This document shows positions 49,231 to 58,815 of a stretch of 64,000 nucleotides of DNA, piece by piece (position 1 is the stretch's first letter; every line of letters begins with the position of its first letter). The stretch is taken from NCBI GenBank assembly GCA_021803035.1, contig JAJZME010000059.1, positions 186,001-250,000 of the forward strand. The letters are read 5' to 3'. The DNA is from Acidobacteriota bacterium (GTDB lineage: Bacteria; Acidobacteriota; Terriglobia; Terriglobales; Acidobacteriaceae). The position numbers and the translations under genes are program-made. The notes beneath the pieces are model-generated. The model had not been told where the DNA came from, made no database searches, and saw nothing but the letters and a program-made list of their open reading frames with translations.

Positions 49231-52101
49231 ATGAATCTTCCCACGGGTTTCCATCGCACAGCAGCTACCGTGGCCCTGGCGGGCCTTTTCTGGATGGGCG
49301 CAAGCCTACGCAACGTTGGCGCACAGCAGGAGACGCCGGCGGCAAATGTGGCCGCCGAGCTGGCGGAGGTTCCGCTGCCCAAGCCTGCGTCCTATGCCAT
49401 TTCCCTGCCTGAAGACCGCGGCATGGCCGGCATGGAGCAGGATCTGAAGCGGCTGGACACTACCGCCAGCATCCTGTTCATCGTGGCGCATCCCGACGAT
49501 GAGGACGGCCCGCTGCTGACGTATCTCTCGCGCGGCAAAGGCGTGCGCGCCACGCTGTATACGCTGACGCGCGGCGAAGGCGGGCAGAACCTGATGTCGG
49601 CCGACGAGTACGATGCGCTGGGCCTGATCCGCACCAACGAGTTGCTCAGCGCCGACCGGTACTACGGAGTCAAGCAGCTTTGGGGCACGGTAGTCGATTT
49701 CGGCTTTTCGAAGACCAAGAAAGGCTCGATGAGCAAGTGGGGCTACCAGCGCGCGCTCTATGACGCGGTGCTGGCGGTGCGCCGCACGCGGCCGCAGATC
49801 GTCGCCAGCACCTTCGTCGGCGGCATCACCGACGGGCACGGCCAGCACCAGGTCTCCGGCGAGATGACGCAGGAGGTGTTCAAGGACGCCGCCAATCCCA
49901 ATGTATTTCCCGGCCAGCTGAAGAATGGACTGGAACCGTGGCAACCGCTGGCAATTTACAGCCGCACGCCCTTTGCCCGCATTGTGAACGGAAAGATGTA
50001 TGACTACGCCACCGGAAAGTGGGCGCCGGCGCGGTTTTACAACTACATTACGGGCAAGTGGACGACGAAGCCGCTTTCGGTCGACGTGCGGGTTCCGGTG
50101 GGCGCCTATGATCCGGCTCTTGGCCGCTCCTATCTGCAGATTGCCCGCCAGGGTTGGGGCATGCACAAATCGCAGTATGGCGGCGCCAACCCGACGCTCA
50201 GCGGTCCAGCTTATTCCGACTATCACCTTTGGGCCGTCGCGCCCTCGGCGCAGGCCACGGGCGCAAGCCACCCGGCCAACGACAGCCTCTTCCACAACAG
50301 CAAAGTGAATATCGACACAAGCATTGAGGGACTGGCGCAACTGGCAGGGAGCCATCCGCCGGCGTGGCTGACCGGGAGCTTGCGCCAGATTCAGACGGGG
50401 TTGGGCTCGCTTCTGGCTTCGTGCACGTGCCACGACCCGGCGGCCGCGGCGCGCAAGCTGGTTCCGATCTACCGCGACGTGCTGAACCTGCGCACACGCG
50501 TGGCGGCAAGCAGCCTGAGCGCGGAAGCCAAGTCGAACCTGCTGTTCCAGCTCGACACAAAGATCGATCAGTTTCAACAGACATTCAAGCAGATGCTCGG
50601 CCTCAGCCTGACGGCATTTACAGCACGCCACAGTGAGCGCGGGCGCAGCTTCTTCGGGAGCAGCTCGGCGCCGGTGATGCCGCCCAGCGTCACGCCGGAC
50701 GAGCACATTTACGTGCGCGTGCACACGTCGCACGCCGTGCCGGGAGTTCGCCTGACACGCGTATGGCTGGTGAGCCACAGCGGCTCGCCATGGACGGCGG
50801 AAGACACAGCCGGCGCCATTGACGCCGCAGCCGCAGCCGCTCCGGCAACCGATCGCACCTTCAGCGTGCAAGTGCCGGACAACGCCCAACCCACCGCGCC
50901 GTACTTTACCCGCCCCAACGTTGAGCAGGCGTATTACAACCTTCTGAATCCCAAATGGCGGGAAGACTCTTTTGAACCGTGGCCGCTGGCAGCCTGGGCC
51001 GAATTCAGCTTCGACGGCGTTCCCATCCGGCTGGGCGAGGTGGTGCAGACGCTCCAGCGCGTTACCGGCCCCGGCGGTTTTTATGAGCCGCTGGTGGTCA
51101 CGCCGGCCATCGGCGTCCGCGTCGATCCGCAGGCGCGCATTTTGCCGCTGAACGGCGGGCCGCTGCCGGTCCACGTCACCATCCACGCCGAGGCCGCAGC
51201 CAGTGGAACAGTCGATCTCAAGGTTCCCGCAGGCTGGCAGGCGGATCCGGCGCAGCAGGCATTTCATATCGCTGCCGCCGGCGATACCGCGCCGCTGACC
51301 TTCTCCGTGCAGCCGCATGGCGCCGAGACCGGCGCCTACACCATTGAAGCGGTGGCGCACTCGGGCGGCAAGACCTACACCACCGGCTGGCGAAGCGTGG
51401 GCTACGCCGGACTGCGCCCCTACAACCTGTACCGGCGGGCGGAGATCAAGACCAGCAAAGTGGCTGTGAAGGTGGCGCCCGGTCTGCGCGTGGGCTACAT
51501 CATGGGCACTGGCGACACCGTTCCCCAGGCCATTCGCGACCTGGGCATCACGCCGCAACTGATCACGCCGGCGCAGCTGGCGACCAGCAATTTCTCGGCC
51601 TGGAACACGATCATGATCGGCATTCGCGCCTACGCGGTGCTTCCGGAACTGGCCGCGGCCGAACCGCGCTTGCTGCAGTTTGTCAAAAATGGCGGAACGC
51701 TCATCGTGCAGTACCAGAGCCACGACTTCCCTGCCCCGCTGCCGCTCACGCTGACCGGCCAGCCGCCATCAAGCGTCGTGGATGAAACCGATCCCGTAAA
51801 GCTGCTTGTGCCCTCGAACCCGCTGCTTAACTGGCCCAACCACATTACGGCCGCCGACTTCAACGGCTGGGTGGAAGAGCGCGGCCACGGGTTTCCGAGC
51901 ACGTGGGCACCGGGATATACCGCTCTGACTGAAACCGCCGACCCCGGACAGGCTCCGCAGCGCGGCGGCCTGCTGGTGGCGCATGTCGGCAAGGGCACTT
52001 ATATCTACGTTGCCTATGCGCTCTACCGGCAGTTACCCGAGCTGGTGCCAGGATCTTACCGGATCCTCGCCAACCTGCTGAGCGCGGGCAGAGAGAAATA
52101 A
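49231..52101 (+). CDS. large secreted PIG-L (LmbE-type) deacetylase
   Basis: A 956-residue protein with a signal peptide (to about residue 31) and an N-terminal PIG-L domain (about 75-320). Zinc and catalytic residues are visible: His87-Pro-Asp89-Asp90 in VAHPDDEDG and the distal His203/His206 in DGHGQHQVSGE. A long beta-rich middle follows, then a C-terminal part (about 750-950) that resembles a class I glutamine-amidotransferase-like fold (VGYIMGTGDTVPQAIRDLG, FVKNGGTLIVQYQSHDF). Deacetylation of an N-acetyl sugar or glycolipid in the envelope is likely; the substrate is unknown. The start ATG follows GGCGGTGG. Confidence 0.87.
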   Translation: MNLPTGFHRTAATVALAGLFWMGASLRNVGAQQETPAANVAAELAEVPLPKPASYAISLPEDRGMAGMEQDLKRLDTTASILFIVAHPDDEDGPLLTYLSRGKGVRATLYTLTRGEGGQNLMSADEYDALGLIRTNELLSADRYYGVKQLWGTVVDFGFSKTKKGSMSKWGYQRALYDAVLAVRRTRPQIVASTFVGGITDGHGQHQVSGEMTQEVFKDAANPNVFPGQLKNGLEPWQPLAIYSRTPFARIVNGKMYDYATGKWAPARFYNYITGKWTTKPLSVDVRVPVGAYDPALGRSYLQIARQGWGMHKSQYGGANPTLSGPAYSDYHLWAVAPSAQATGASHPANDSLFHNSKVNIDTSIEGLAQLAGSHPPAWLTGSLRQIQTGLGSLLASCTCHDPAAAARKLVPIYRDVLNLRTRVAASSLSAEAKSNLLFQLDTKIDQFQQTFKQMLGLSLTAFTARHSERGRSFFGSSSAPVMPPSVTPDEHIYVRVHTSHAVPGVRLTRVWLVSHSGSPWTAEDTAGAIDAAAAAAPATDRTFSVQVPDNAQPTAPYFTRPNVEQAYYNLLNPKWREDSFEPWPLAAWAEFSFDGVPIRLGEVVQTLQRVTGPGGFYEPLVVTPAIGVRVDPQARILPLNGGPLPVHVTIHAEAAASGTVDLKVPAGWQADPAQQAFHIAAAGDTAPLTFSVQPHGAETGAYTIEAVAHSGGKTYTTGWRSVGYAGLRPYNLYRRAEIKTSKVAVKVAPGLRVGYIMGTGDTVPQAIRDLGITPQLITPAQLATSNFSAWNTIMIGIRAYAVLPELAAAEPRLLQFVKNGGTLIVQYQSHDFPAPLPLTLTGQPPSSVVDETDPVKLLVPSNPLLNWPNHITAADFNGWVEERGHGFPSTWAPGYTALTETADPGQAPQRGGLLVAHVGKGTYIYVAYALYRQLPELVPGSYRILANLLSAGREK

Positions 52102-52600
52102 CTGGGCTTAAGTCACACATGAAACCTGCATGGCTTGATGGCTACGACAGAGTCAGGCCCATACAGCCTTGCGGGCCAACGGCAGCGTCACGGCATCTGC
52201 TGCCACAGTGCTACGGCAATAATTAGATGCGAGAGAGCGATTCCTACGTTCCACAGCTTCATTAAGCTATTCTCACAAAACGACGAATGCATTGTTAAAG
52301 ACAGATGAAATCTCCCATAAACTCTGCGTCTGTAAAGCGGCCGACTCCGCGAGAATCTTTCATTAAAAAAATCTAAATTATTCATAGATTCACATAACTC
52401 TGCGAGTCTGGAAAACGGAAGCGGCTGGCAAGTTTTCCGCCTCCATCCATCTTTCCGCATCACCGATGAGGCAGGAATAGTGTGTCGTCTCCTTCGAGGC
52501 TGACTGCAAATGCGGAAGTGCCAGTGCGATCCGGTCATGCCGGTTCGGGCATGAACGGCCCATACCAAACCGAACAGCAAGCAAGGAGTTGAGAGGCCCA
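52102..52600. other. 499-base spacer upstream of the porin gene
   Basis: This spacer is clearly AT-richer than its flanks around 52220-52400. It should hold the porin promoter; TTGTTA with CATAAA 18 bases later near 52290-52320 is a weak candidate. A CATGCC/GGCATG hairpin lies at 52536-52553. I do not accept the open minus-strand frame as a gene. Confidence 0.45.
52536..52553 (+). promoter_or_regulatory. hairpin in the porin 5' untranslated region
   Basis: A 6-bp stem (CATGCC with GGCATG) closes a 6-base loop, 47 bases before the porin start. It could affect mRNA stability or translation; there is no direct evidence. Confidence 0.3.
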
Positions 52601-54388
52601 ATGAAGCTCAAAGTCAAGTCTGCCGCTGCAACAGTTCTCGCAGCCACACTTGCCGTGTCTTATGCCTACGCCAGCGGTCCGGCTGCGCCGGCAAAGAAGC
52701 GCCAAGCCCCCCGGGAAGAGACGATGCAGTCGATCGAAGAGCAGATCCAGGCGCTGCGACAGGAGATGCAGAGCCAGATCGATGCGCTGAAGCAGCAACT
52801 GGCCAGCAAGGACGAGCAATTGCGGCAGGCACAGCTGGCAGCCAGCAAAGCACAGGCCGCCGCGCACAAGGCCGAGGCCGCCGCCTCATGGCAGCAGCAG
52901 GCGGTCAAGGAAAACACCAACGCCGTCAATGCCCTGCAAAGCTCGGTCAACGGTATCAAGGGCAGCCAGTCTTCGCTGTCGAAGACCGTCCTGGCCGTCT
53001 CCAGGAACACGCAGCAGATCAAGAAGGAAGTCAACCATCCTGACGTGCTGCATTTCAAGGGCATCACACTCTCGCCAACGGGCAGCTTCCTCGCTGCCGA
53101 AACGGTGTGGCGTCAGGGAGCTACCGGCGGCGGACTGAACACGGCGTTCTCCACCATTCCGCTGGCGAACTCCGACAACGCGAACCTGAGCGAATTTCAG
53201 GGCACAGGCCGTCAGTCGCGGGTAGCCCTGAAGGCTCAGGGGAAGACGGGCGACCTGACCTTGACCGGCTACTACGAGATGGACTGGCTGGGCACGGGCA
53301 TTACTTCAAACAACAATCAGTCAAACAGTTACGTGCTGCGGATGCGCCAGTTGTGGGCGGATGCACGATTCACCAACGGCTGGGACGTCTCCGCCGGCCA
53401 GGGTTGGTCGCTGGCCACGGAAACGACGAACGGGCTCCGGAGAGGCAGCGAGATTCTGCCAGGCACCATCGACCCCCAGTACGAAGCCGGCTTCGTTTGG
53501 GCCCGCCAGTACAGCTTCCGCGTCACCAAGAATATCGGCAGGAAATTCTTCGTGGGCGCTTCCGCCGAGAATGCCCAGATCCTGAATCCGGCCGGCGCCA
53601 ATATGCCGACCAATCTGCTGATCGGCTCGGCTGGCAACGGCGGCGGCCTCTACAATCCCGACGCGAATTACTCGTTCAACAAAACGCCGGACTTCATCGC
53701 CAAAATCGCTGTCCAGCCAGGCTGGGGACACTGGGAGTTGTTCGGTATCGGCCGCAGCTTCCGCGACCGCATCTATCCCGTTTCCGGCGCGGCGTTTAAC
53801 AACACGGTGTGGGGCGGCGGCATCGGCGGCGGCTTCCGCGGTCCTCTGGCCCACAAGAAGGTCTCCATCGGTATGAAGGGCCTGTGGGGCGAAGGCGTTG
53901 GCCGTTACGGCTCGTCTACAATCGCCGACATCACGCTGCGTCCCAATGGAACGATTTCGCCAATTCACGGGTTCTCTGCGCTGAGCACGCTGGAATTGTT
54001 CCCGACTCCGCGCTGGTACATCTACCTGAACTATGGCGGCGACTATCTCGGCCGTGACTGGACGCTCAACAGCAAAGGGCAAGAGGTCGGCTACGGCACC
54101 TACACCGCCAATATGACGGGTTGCAATGTTGAAGTTCCCTCCAATGGGCCTTTCAGTCCTTCCAGCCCGGCAAATTGCACCGGCAACACCAAGGACGTGC
54201 AGGAATTCACCTCCGGGTACTGGTATAACCTCTCCTCCGGTCCCAAAGGCACATGGCGCTACGGACTGCAGTACAGCCGGTTTGAGCGCAATCTGTGGTC
54301 AGGCGATGGCGGCACAACCAACCCCGGCGGCGGCGCCAGCGGCATCGACAACATGTTCTGGACCTCATTCCGTTACTATCTGCCTTAG
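52601..54388 (+). CDS. outer-membrane porin-like protein with coiled-coil
   Basis: A 595-residue protein. A signal peptide covers residues 1-25 (KLKVKS, hydrophobic, then YAYASG). Residues about 40-105 form a strong Glu/Gln/Ala coiled coil (EEQIQALRQEMQSQIDALKQ). From about 150 to the end alternating hydrophobic strands and a final FRYYLP suggest an outer-membrane beta-barrel. The coiled coil may trimerise or reach the peptidoglycan. I start at the ATG at 52601 behind GAGAGG. The transported solute is unknown. Confidence 0.85.
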   Translation: MKLKVKSAAATVLAATLAVSYAYASGPAAPAKKRQAPREETMQSIEEQIQALRQEMQSQIDALKQQLASKDEQLRQAQLAASKAQAAAHKAEAAASWQQQAVKENTNAVNALQSSVNGIKGSQSSLSKTVLAVSRNTQQIKKEVNHPDVLHFKGITLSPTGSFLAAETVWRQGATGGGLNTAFSTIPLANSDNANLSEFQGTGRQSRVALKAQGKTGDLTLTGYYEMDWLGTGITSNNNQSNSYVLRMRQLWADARFTNGWDVSAGQGWSLATETTNGLRRGSEILPGTIDPQYEAGFVWARQYSFRVTKNIGRKFFVGASAENAQILNPAGANMPTNLLIGSAGNGGGLYNPDANYSFNKTPDFIAKIAVQPGWGHWELFGIGRSFRDRIYPVSGAAFNNTVWGGGIGGGFRGPLAHKKVSIGMKGLWGEGVGRYGSSTIADITLRPNGTISPIHGFSALSTLELFPTPRWYIYLNYGGDYLGRDWTLNSKGQEVGYGTYTANMTGCNVEVPSNGPFSPSSPANCTGNTKDVQEFTSGYWYNLSSGPKGTWRYGLQYSRFERNLWSGDGGTTNPGGGASGIDNMFWTSFRYYLP

Positions 54389-54412
54389 CGACGTTCGCAT
54401 GCACTCTAACTC

Positions 54413-54438
54413 AGGAGGCGGCCCATGGGCCGCCTCCT
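54413..54438. terminator. perfect 13-bp inverted repeat after the porin gene
   Basis: Two perfect 13-base arms (AGGAGGCGGCCCA and its complement) meet without a spacer 25 bases after the porin stop. No T-run follows. GCATGC flanks both sides at a short distance. It may stop transcription or protect the mRNA end. Confidence 0.5.
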
Positions 54439-54837
54439 GCGCATGCAGCAATGCGACGCGGTTGCACAAATCCAGGCTTGCGGCGCGATTGTAAACGTAA
54501 CTCAGCACCGCGCTTCAAGCAGGCAACTTATTTCTCATTTGCACTAACAGATTCACTGGGTAAGTCCTTCGTTTGCTCCTTGAATCTTTGCGCGGGAACA
54601 CAGCAACCCTCTCTTGTTTGCGGGCATCCCTACTTAAGTAAGTAATTCTTAATCATTGCACCGATCTAGGTGATTCGCGATCTGCCTGTAAAGGGCAGAA
54701 TGTCTTCCTCCCTCAATTTGCAAGTCTGCGTGCACGTTCAAACTTAAATTCCGCGCAGCAAACTGCGCGCGCTAGCCGATGAGTTACCAAGCCTGCCTCA
54801 CTAGACGGGCCTCATCGGGTGCGGAAAGCAGGCGTGT
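54439..54837. other. AT-richer spacer, no gene seen
   Basis: Composition drops in GC relative to the flanks, especially 54510-54760. No open frame has coding character and no promoter could be called with confidence. Confidence 0.4.
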
Positions 54838-55179
54838 ATGGTGGTCAAGATTCAAAGTCGAGGCCGGCTTGTGACCGGATTGAATGTAGGCGTGAACAAT
54901 GTGCGGCGGTACTTTCCAAAACATCTCAGTTTCATCCAACTCGAGTTCGATCATTTGCAGATCGAGTGCAAACTTACACCCGAGTTCTGGCGCGGCGACG
55001 GCGAAATTCAAGATCCCAGACTGACTTTGTGGCTGGAATCGAAAAGCTCGGGACGTCCGGCATGCCAGACACCGGTTCATCTGACCATGATTCGGTCGGG
55101 AAACAACTGCTTCCGGCTACGGGCGATTTCGTTGAGCATGCGCTCGCCCGCCAGAAGTCTGCCTGCGACAGCAGCGTAA
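54838..55179 (+). CDS. hypothetical small protein
   Basis: A possible 113-residue protein in a region otherwise without genes. Residues about 20-95 look protein-like, with FPKHLSFIQLEFDHLQIECKL, PEFWRGDGEIQDPRL (each in part) and LWLESKSSG; the last 20 residues look random. From memory similar short ORFs recur in Acidobacteriaceae, so it may be an intact small gene or a decayed copy of a repeated one. The ribosome site (AGGCG) is weak. Confidence 0.4.
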   Translation: MVVKIQSRGRLVTGLNVGVNNVRRYFPKHLSFIQLEFDHLQIECKLTPEFWRGDGEIQDPRLTLWLESKSSGRPACQTPVHLTMIRSGNNCFRLRAISLSMRSPARSLPATAA

Positions 55180-55317
55180 GCCCGGCGCGCATCAATTCCT
55201 TTTCATCCCGGCGCTTCCCCAATAAAGCGCAAGGGACAAACGCTGGGCCGTCCGCGAGCCATCACTTCCGGGAACGGGTTTAGTCTGCAAATGCAAAATT
55301 GATAGACTCGGAGTGCA

Positions 55318-56166
55318 ATGACAGAAATTGAACTCCACACCAAAATCGAAGAGTACTTTGCCGCAGGCTCAGCTGCTGTGGGCGATGCCGCGGCCCTGGC
55401 AGCCTTTGAACAGCTACGCGCTGCCCTCGAACGGGGCGCGGTGCGCGCGGCCTCGCCCGATCCTTCCGCGTCCACCGGCTGGCGCGTAAACGCCTGGGTC
55501 AAGCAGGGCATTCTGCTGGGCTTCCGGCTTGGCGTGCTCCAGGAATTTGCCTCCGGCGCGCTCTCCTACGTGGACAAGCACACCTTTCCGCCGCGCCATT
55601 TTGCCGCCGGCGACGGCGTGCGCGTGGTGCCCGGCGGCTCATCGGTGCGCGCCGGCGCTTATGTGGCGCGGGGCGTGGTCTGCATTCCGCCCATGTACAT
55701 CAACGCCGGGGCCTATGTGGACGAAGGCACCATGGTCGATTCTCACGCGCTGGTCGGCTCCTGCGCGCAGATCGGCAAGCGCGTGCATCTGAGCGCCGCG
55801 GCGCAGATCGGCGGCGTTCTGGAGCCGGTCAATGCCAGCCCCGTCGTTGTGGAAGACGATGTGCTGGTGGGCGGCAATTGTGGCATCTACGAAGGCACCA
55901 TCGTGCGCCGGGGCGCGGTGCTGGCCGCCGGAACCGTGCTAACGCGCGGCACGCCCGTCTTCGATCTGGTGAAGGGCGAGACCTGGCGCGCATCCGGCGA
56001 GGCGCCGTTGACGATTCCGGAGAACGCGGTAGTTGTGCCGGGCGCCCGCGCCGTAAACAAAGGCAAGGGCCGGGAATGGGGATTGAGCGTCTACGCGCCG
56101 GTGATCGTCAAATACCGCGATGAGAAGACGGACTTGAGCACAACGCTTGAAGATCTGCTGCGGTAA
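55318..56166 (+). CDS. dapD: 2,3,4,5-tetrahydropyridine-2,6-dicarboxylate N-succinyltransferase
   Basis: A 282-residue enzyme of the succinylase branch of lysine and diaminopimelate synthesis. It has the N-terminal helical part and a left-handed beta-helix of hexapeptide repeats (about 95-235), with VVCIPPMYINAGAYVDEGTM, GSCAQIGKRVHLSAAAQIGG and DDVLVGGNCGIYEGTIV. The C-terminus SVYAPVIVKYRDEKTDLST is typical. The ATG at 55318 follows a CGGAG site. No other dap gene is adjacent. Confidence 0.96.
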   Translation: MTEIELHTKIEEYFAAGSAAVGDAAALAAFEQLRAALERGAVRAASPDPSASTGWRVNAWVKQGILLGFRLGVLQEFASGALSYVDKHTFPPRHFAAGDGVRVVPGGSSVRAGAYVARGVVCIPPMYINAGAYVDEGTMVDSHALVGSCAQIGKRVHLSAAAQIGGVLEPVNASPVVVEDDVLVGGNCGIYEGTIVRRGAVLAAGTVLTRGTPVFDLVKGETWRASGEAPLTIPENAVVVPGARAVNKGKGREWGLSVYAPVIVKYRDEKTDLSTTLEDLLR

Positions 56167-56203
56167 AGCAAAAAGTTCTCCGCAAACCGCAACCTTCCCG
56201 CGC

Positions 56204-56959
56204 TCACTTGCCGGCGCGTTTGCCGGGCGTGTCAGAAAAGATCTGCCCGTCGCGGATATGAACGACGCGATGGGCGAATTCGGCGATGTCGGCCTCATGG
56301 GTGACCAGCACGATGGTGTTGCCGTTGTCGTGAAGTTGATCAAAAAGGGCCATGATCTCCAGGCCGGTCTTTGAATCCAGATTGCCCGTGGGCTCGTCGG
56401 CAAGAATGATGGAAGGCCGGTTGACGAGAGCGCGGGCGATGGCCACGCGCTGGCGCTGCCCGCCGGAAAGCTCGTTGGGCTTGTGGTCCATGCGGGACGC
56501 CAGACCGACATTGGCAAGGGCCTGCTTGGCGCGTTCGGTCCGCTCCGCCGCGGGCGTGCCGTTGTAAATCAGCGGCAGTTCGACATTGTGCAGCGCGGTG
56601 GCCCTGGCCAGCAGGTTGAAGGTCTGAAAGACAAAGCCGATTTCCCGGTTGCGGATACGCGCCAACTGGTCATCGTCAAGGTCGCTTACCAGTTGTCCGT
56701 TGAGCCAGTAGTGGCCCTGGGTGGGCGTATCGAGGCAGCCGATGAGATTCATCAGCGTGGTCTTGCCGGAACCCGAAGGGCCCATGATCGCCACATATTC
56801 GTTGTGCCGGATGCTGAGCGAGACGCCGCGCAGAGCGTGAACCTGCTGCTCGACGCCCATGTCGTAGGTACGCCAGAGATTCACGATGCGAATTACTTCG
56901 TCGGCCGGCGTAACCTCGGCTTCGACCCGTTCTTCAATGCCAATGCCGTTCAGACTCAT
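56204..56959 (-). CDS. ABC transporter ATP-binding protein, MacB/LolD type
   Basis: A 251-residue ATPase with Walker [11 protein letters not shown]-loop VFQTFNLL, signature [15 protein letters not shown], Walker [14 protein letters not shown] and H-loop VLVTHE. It clusters with MacB/LolD-type ATPases, which pair with FtsX-like permeases. The adaptor gene lies 153 bases upstream on the same strand, but no permease follows: dapD is convergent 37 bases downstream. The partner must be encoded elsewhere or be missing. Confidence 0.93.
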   Translation of the reverse strand: MSLNGIGIEERVEAEVTPADEVIRIVNLWRTYDMGVEQQVHALRGVSLSIRHNEYVAIMGPSGSGKTTLMNLIGCLDTPTQGHYWLNGQLVSDLDDDQLARIRNREIGFVFQTFNLLARATALHNVELPLIYNGTPAAERTERAKQALANVGLASRMDHKPNELSGGQRQRVAIARALVNRPSIILADEPTGNLDSKTGLEIMALFDQLHDNGNTIVLVTHEADIAEFAHRVVHIRDGQIFSDTPGKRAGK

Positions 56960-57112
56960 CCGGGTTTGTTCCCCATCCGTATCTTACTTGCTTGTGCCCA
57001 TCCGGCTCCGCCCGTCGGTCGAGGCCGTTCGTCGCCCCCCGACCCCGAAAAGACGAGCCTGACGCGGGCTTATGTGCTCTTGCGCGGCCGTGGAGGACCA
57101 GACACAGCCCCA

Positions 57113-58483
57113 TCAACTGCCCGACAAGCTGATCGGCGTCGCGGTATCGCGTTTGATCAGCGCGCCGTTCTTCAGATCGCGCAGGATTTTGTACGGTCCG
57201 GTTACCACCTCCTCACCCGCGGTGAGGCCGGAGAGCACTTCGATGTTCGTGGCCCCGGTAATGCCGGTGGAGACAGGCACAAACCTGGCCCGCAGCCGTC
57301 CGTGCGGTCCCTTTACCACCACAAACACCCCCTGCACAGGCTTGGCCCCGGCCGAAGGCGCAGAAGCGGCCTGGGCGCCGCCCTTGCCCTTGGGAACATC
57401 GTTGGCCGGGTCATGCATGGTGAGCGCCTGGATGGGCAGCGCCAGCACGCCGGTCTTGTGCGCGGTGGTGATCTTGGCCGTGCACGAGAGGCCGGGGCGC
57501 AGTTCCCTGGAGGGATGGTCGAGCGTGACCACCACCTTGAAATCTTTGGCTTCTTCAGAGCCGGTGGTCGATTGCAGCGTGGCGATGCCCGTGGAACGCA
57601 ACAATGCCTGATCGCCCACCAAGGTCACGCGCCCCTTGAAAACCCGGTTCGGCAGCGCATCCACGGTCACGTCGGCCGGCTGGCCCACGGCAAGATTGAT
57701 GATGTCCGTCTCATCCACCTTGACCTCGGCGGTCACCACGCTCATATCGGCGAGCGTCATCAGCGTGGATCCCTGGGTATTCTGGATGCCTTCGACCACC
57801 GTCTCGCCCTCGCGAACGGGCTGGTTGGTGACGATGCCATCAAACGGCGCGACGGCAATGGTGCGGTTAAGCATGTCTTTGTTGGCCGCCAGGGTGGCAA
57901 TCGCCGACTGCAGGTGCCCGCGCGCCGACTCCGTGTTGGCCTTGGCCTGGTTGACGCCCGCCACCGCCTGCGCCACCGACGCCACCGCCAGGTCATAGCC
58001 GGCCCGCTTGGCGTCGTAGTCCTGGCGGGACATAATGCCGTCTTTGTAAAGCGCCTGGGCACGCTTCCAGTCCAGTTGCTTCTGCTCGAGATCGGCCCGC
58101 GCATGCTCTACGTTGGCTTCGGCTGTCTTTTCCGCGGCCACATAGGAAGCGATGTCGGTCCGGGCAGCGGCAATCGCGGCCTCCTGGCTTTGCACCGCCG
58201 CCTGTTGCTGGATGTTTTCAATGGTGGCGACAACCTCGCCCTTCCTGACCTTATCCCCTTCTTTTACATAAAGATGGGTGACACGTCCCATGGCGGTTGC
58301 ACCCACATTGACGTAGGTCTTGGGCTTGATCTGCCCGGTGCCGCTGACGATCGTTGTCAGATCCTGGCGGACAATCCTGCCTGTAAAAACCTTCGTATAG
58401 CGGGACTGCTGCCGAATGACCAGGAAGGTTACTAGACCGGCCGCCACCACGACACCAAGAACAGTCAGGAGGATCTTCTTCAT
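57113..58483 (-). CDS. MacA/HlyD-type periplasmic adaptor protein
   Basis: A 456-residue membrane-fusion protein. One helix (residues 4-24) anchors it; a barrel-sandwich (lipoyl-like) half follows (GRVTHLYVKEGDKVRKGEVVAT, in part), then a coiled-coil hairpin (about 90-205), the second half (FDGIVTNQPVREGETVVEG), a beta-barrel and a membrane-proximal domain. Adaptors link an inner-membrane pump to an outer-membrane channel. The ATG at 58483 is chosen because the membrane helix follows directly; the upstream open frame is not homologous. The ATPase follows; no permease is seen. Confidence 0.92.
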   Translation of the reverse strand: MKKILLTVLGVVVAAGLVTFLVIRQQSRYTKVFTGRIVRQDLTTIVSGTGQIKPKTYVNVGATAMGRVTHLYVKEGDKVRKGEVVATIENIQQQAAVQSQEAAIAAARTDIASYVAAEKTAEANVEHARADLEQKQLDWKRAQALYKDGIMSRQDYDAKRAGYDLAVASVAQAVAGVNQAKANTESARGHLQSAIATLAANKDMLNRTIAVAPFDGIVTNQPVREGETVVEGIQNTQGSTLMTLADMSVVTAEVKVDETDIINLAVGQPADVTVDALPNRVFKGRVTLVGDQALLRSTGIATLQSTTGSEEAKDFKVVVTLDHPSRELRPGLSCTAKITTAHKTGVLALPIQALTMHDPANDVPKGKGGAQAASAPSAGAKPVQGVFVVVKGPHGRLRARFVPVSTGITGATNIEVLSGLTAGEEVVTGPYKILRDLKNGALIKRDTATPISLSGS

Positions 58484-58815
58484 GATCGTGCCTTGCCCCG
58501 TGCCACTCCCACGAAAACTTACGTAACCGTCGACGTGACGGTTCCCTGCGAACCACGGAGCCAGCTCGCCCCCGCTCCCGTGCACCGGCAACGATAAAGC
58601 TTGCACCCGGAGCGGCGGGTTTGCGCTTCCCGCCTTGCCGGTGGCCGCGCCTGCCACCTGGTGGCGGGCCCGCTCCCCGCCCACGATTCTATCGCTTCCG
58701 TTGCGGCTTCGCTGTTACATCGGCTGCGTTTTCCCGTCAAAACAGCAGGCCACAATACGGAACCTTGCCCAGCCCTTTCGGGACCCGTAAAATAGAGGGT
58801 CGCAGGAGTTTTTAG
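58484..58815. other. 332-base divergent spacer, adaptor and GWxTD genes
   Basis: Apart from the plus-strand promoter at 58765-58793 I see no further signal. No frame looks coding. Confidence 0.45.
58765..58793 (+). promoter_or_regulatory. candidate sigma-70-type promoter of the GWxTD gene
   Basis: TTGCCC (4 of 6 matches) and TAAAAT (5 of 6 matches) are separated by exactly 17 bases. The -10 ends 22 bases before the start codon and a CAGGAG ribosome site lies between, so the geometry is ordinary. Confidence 0.5.

Noticed and set aside
52188-52601. minus-strand 137-codon open frame upstream of the porin
   Set aside because: Arg/Ser/His-rich composition and no ribosome site; it covers the expected promoter region.
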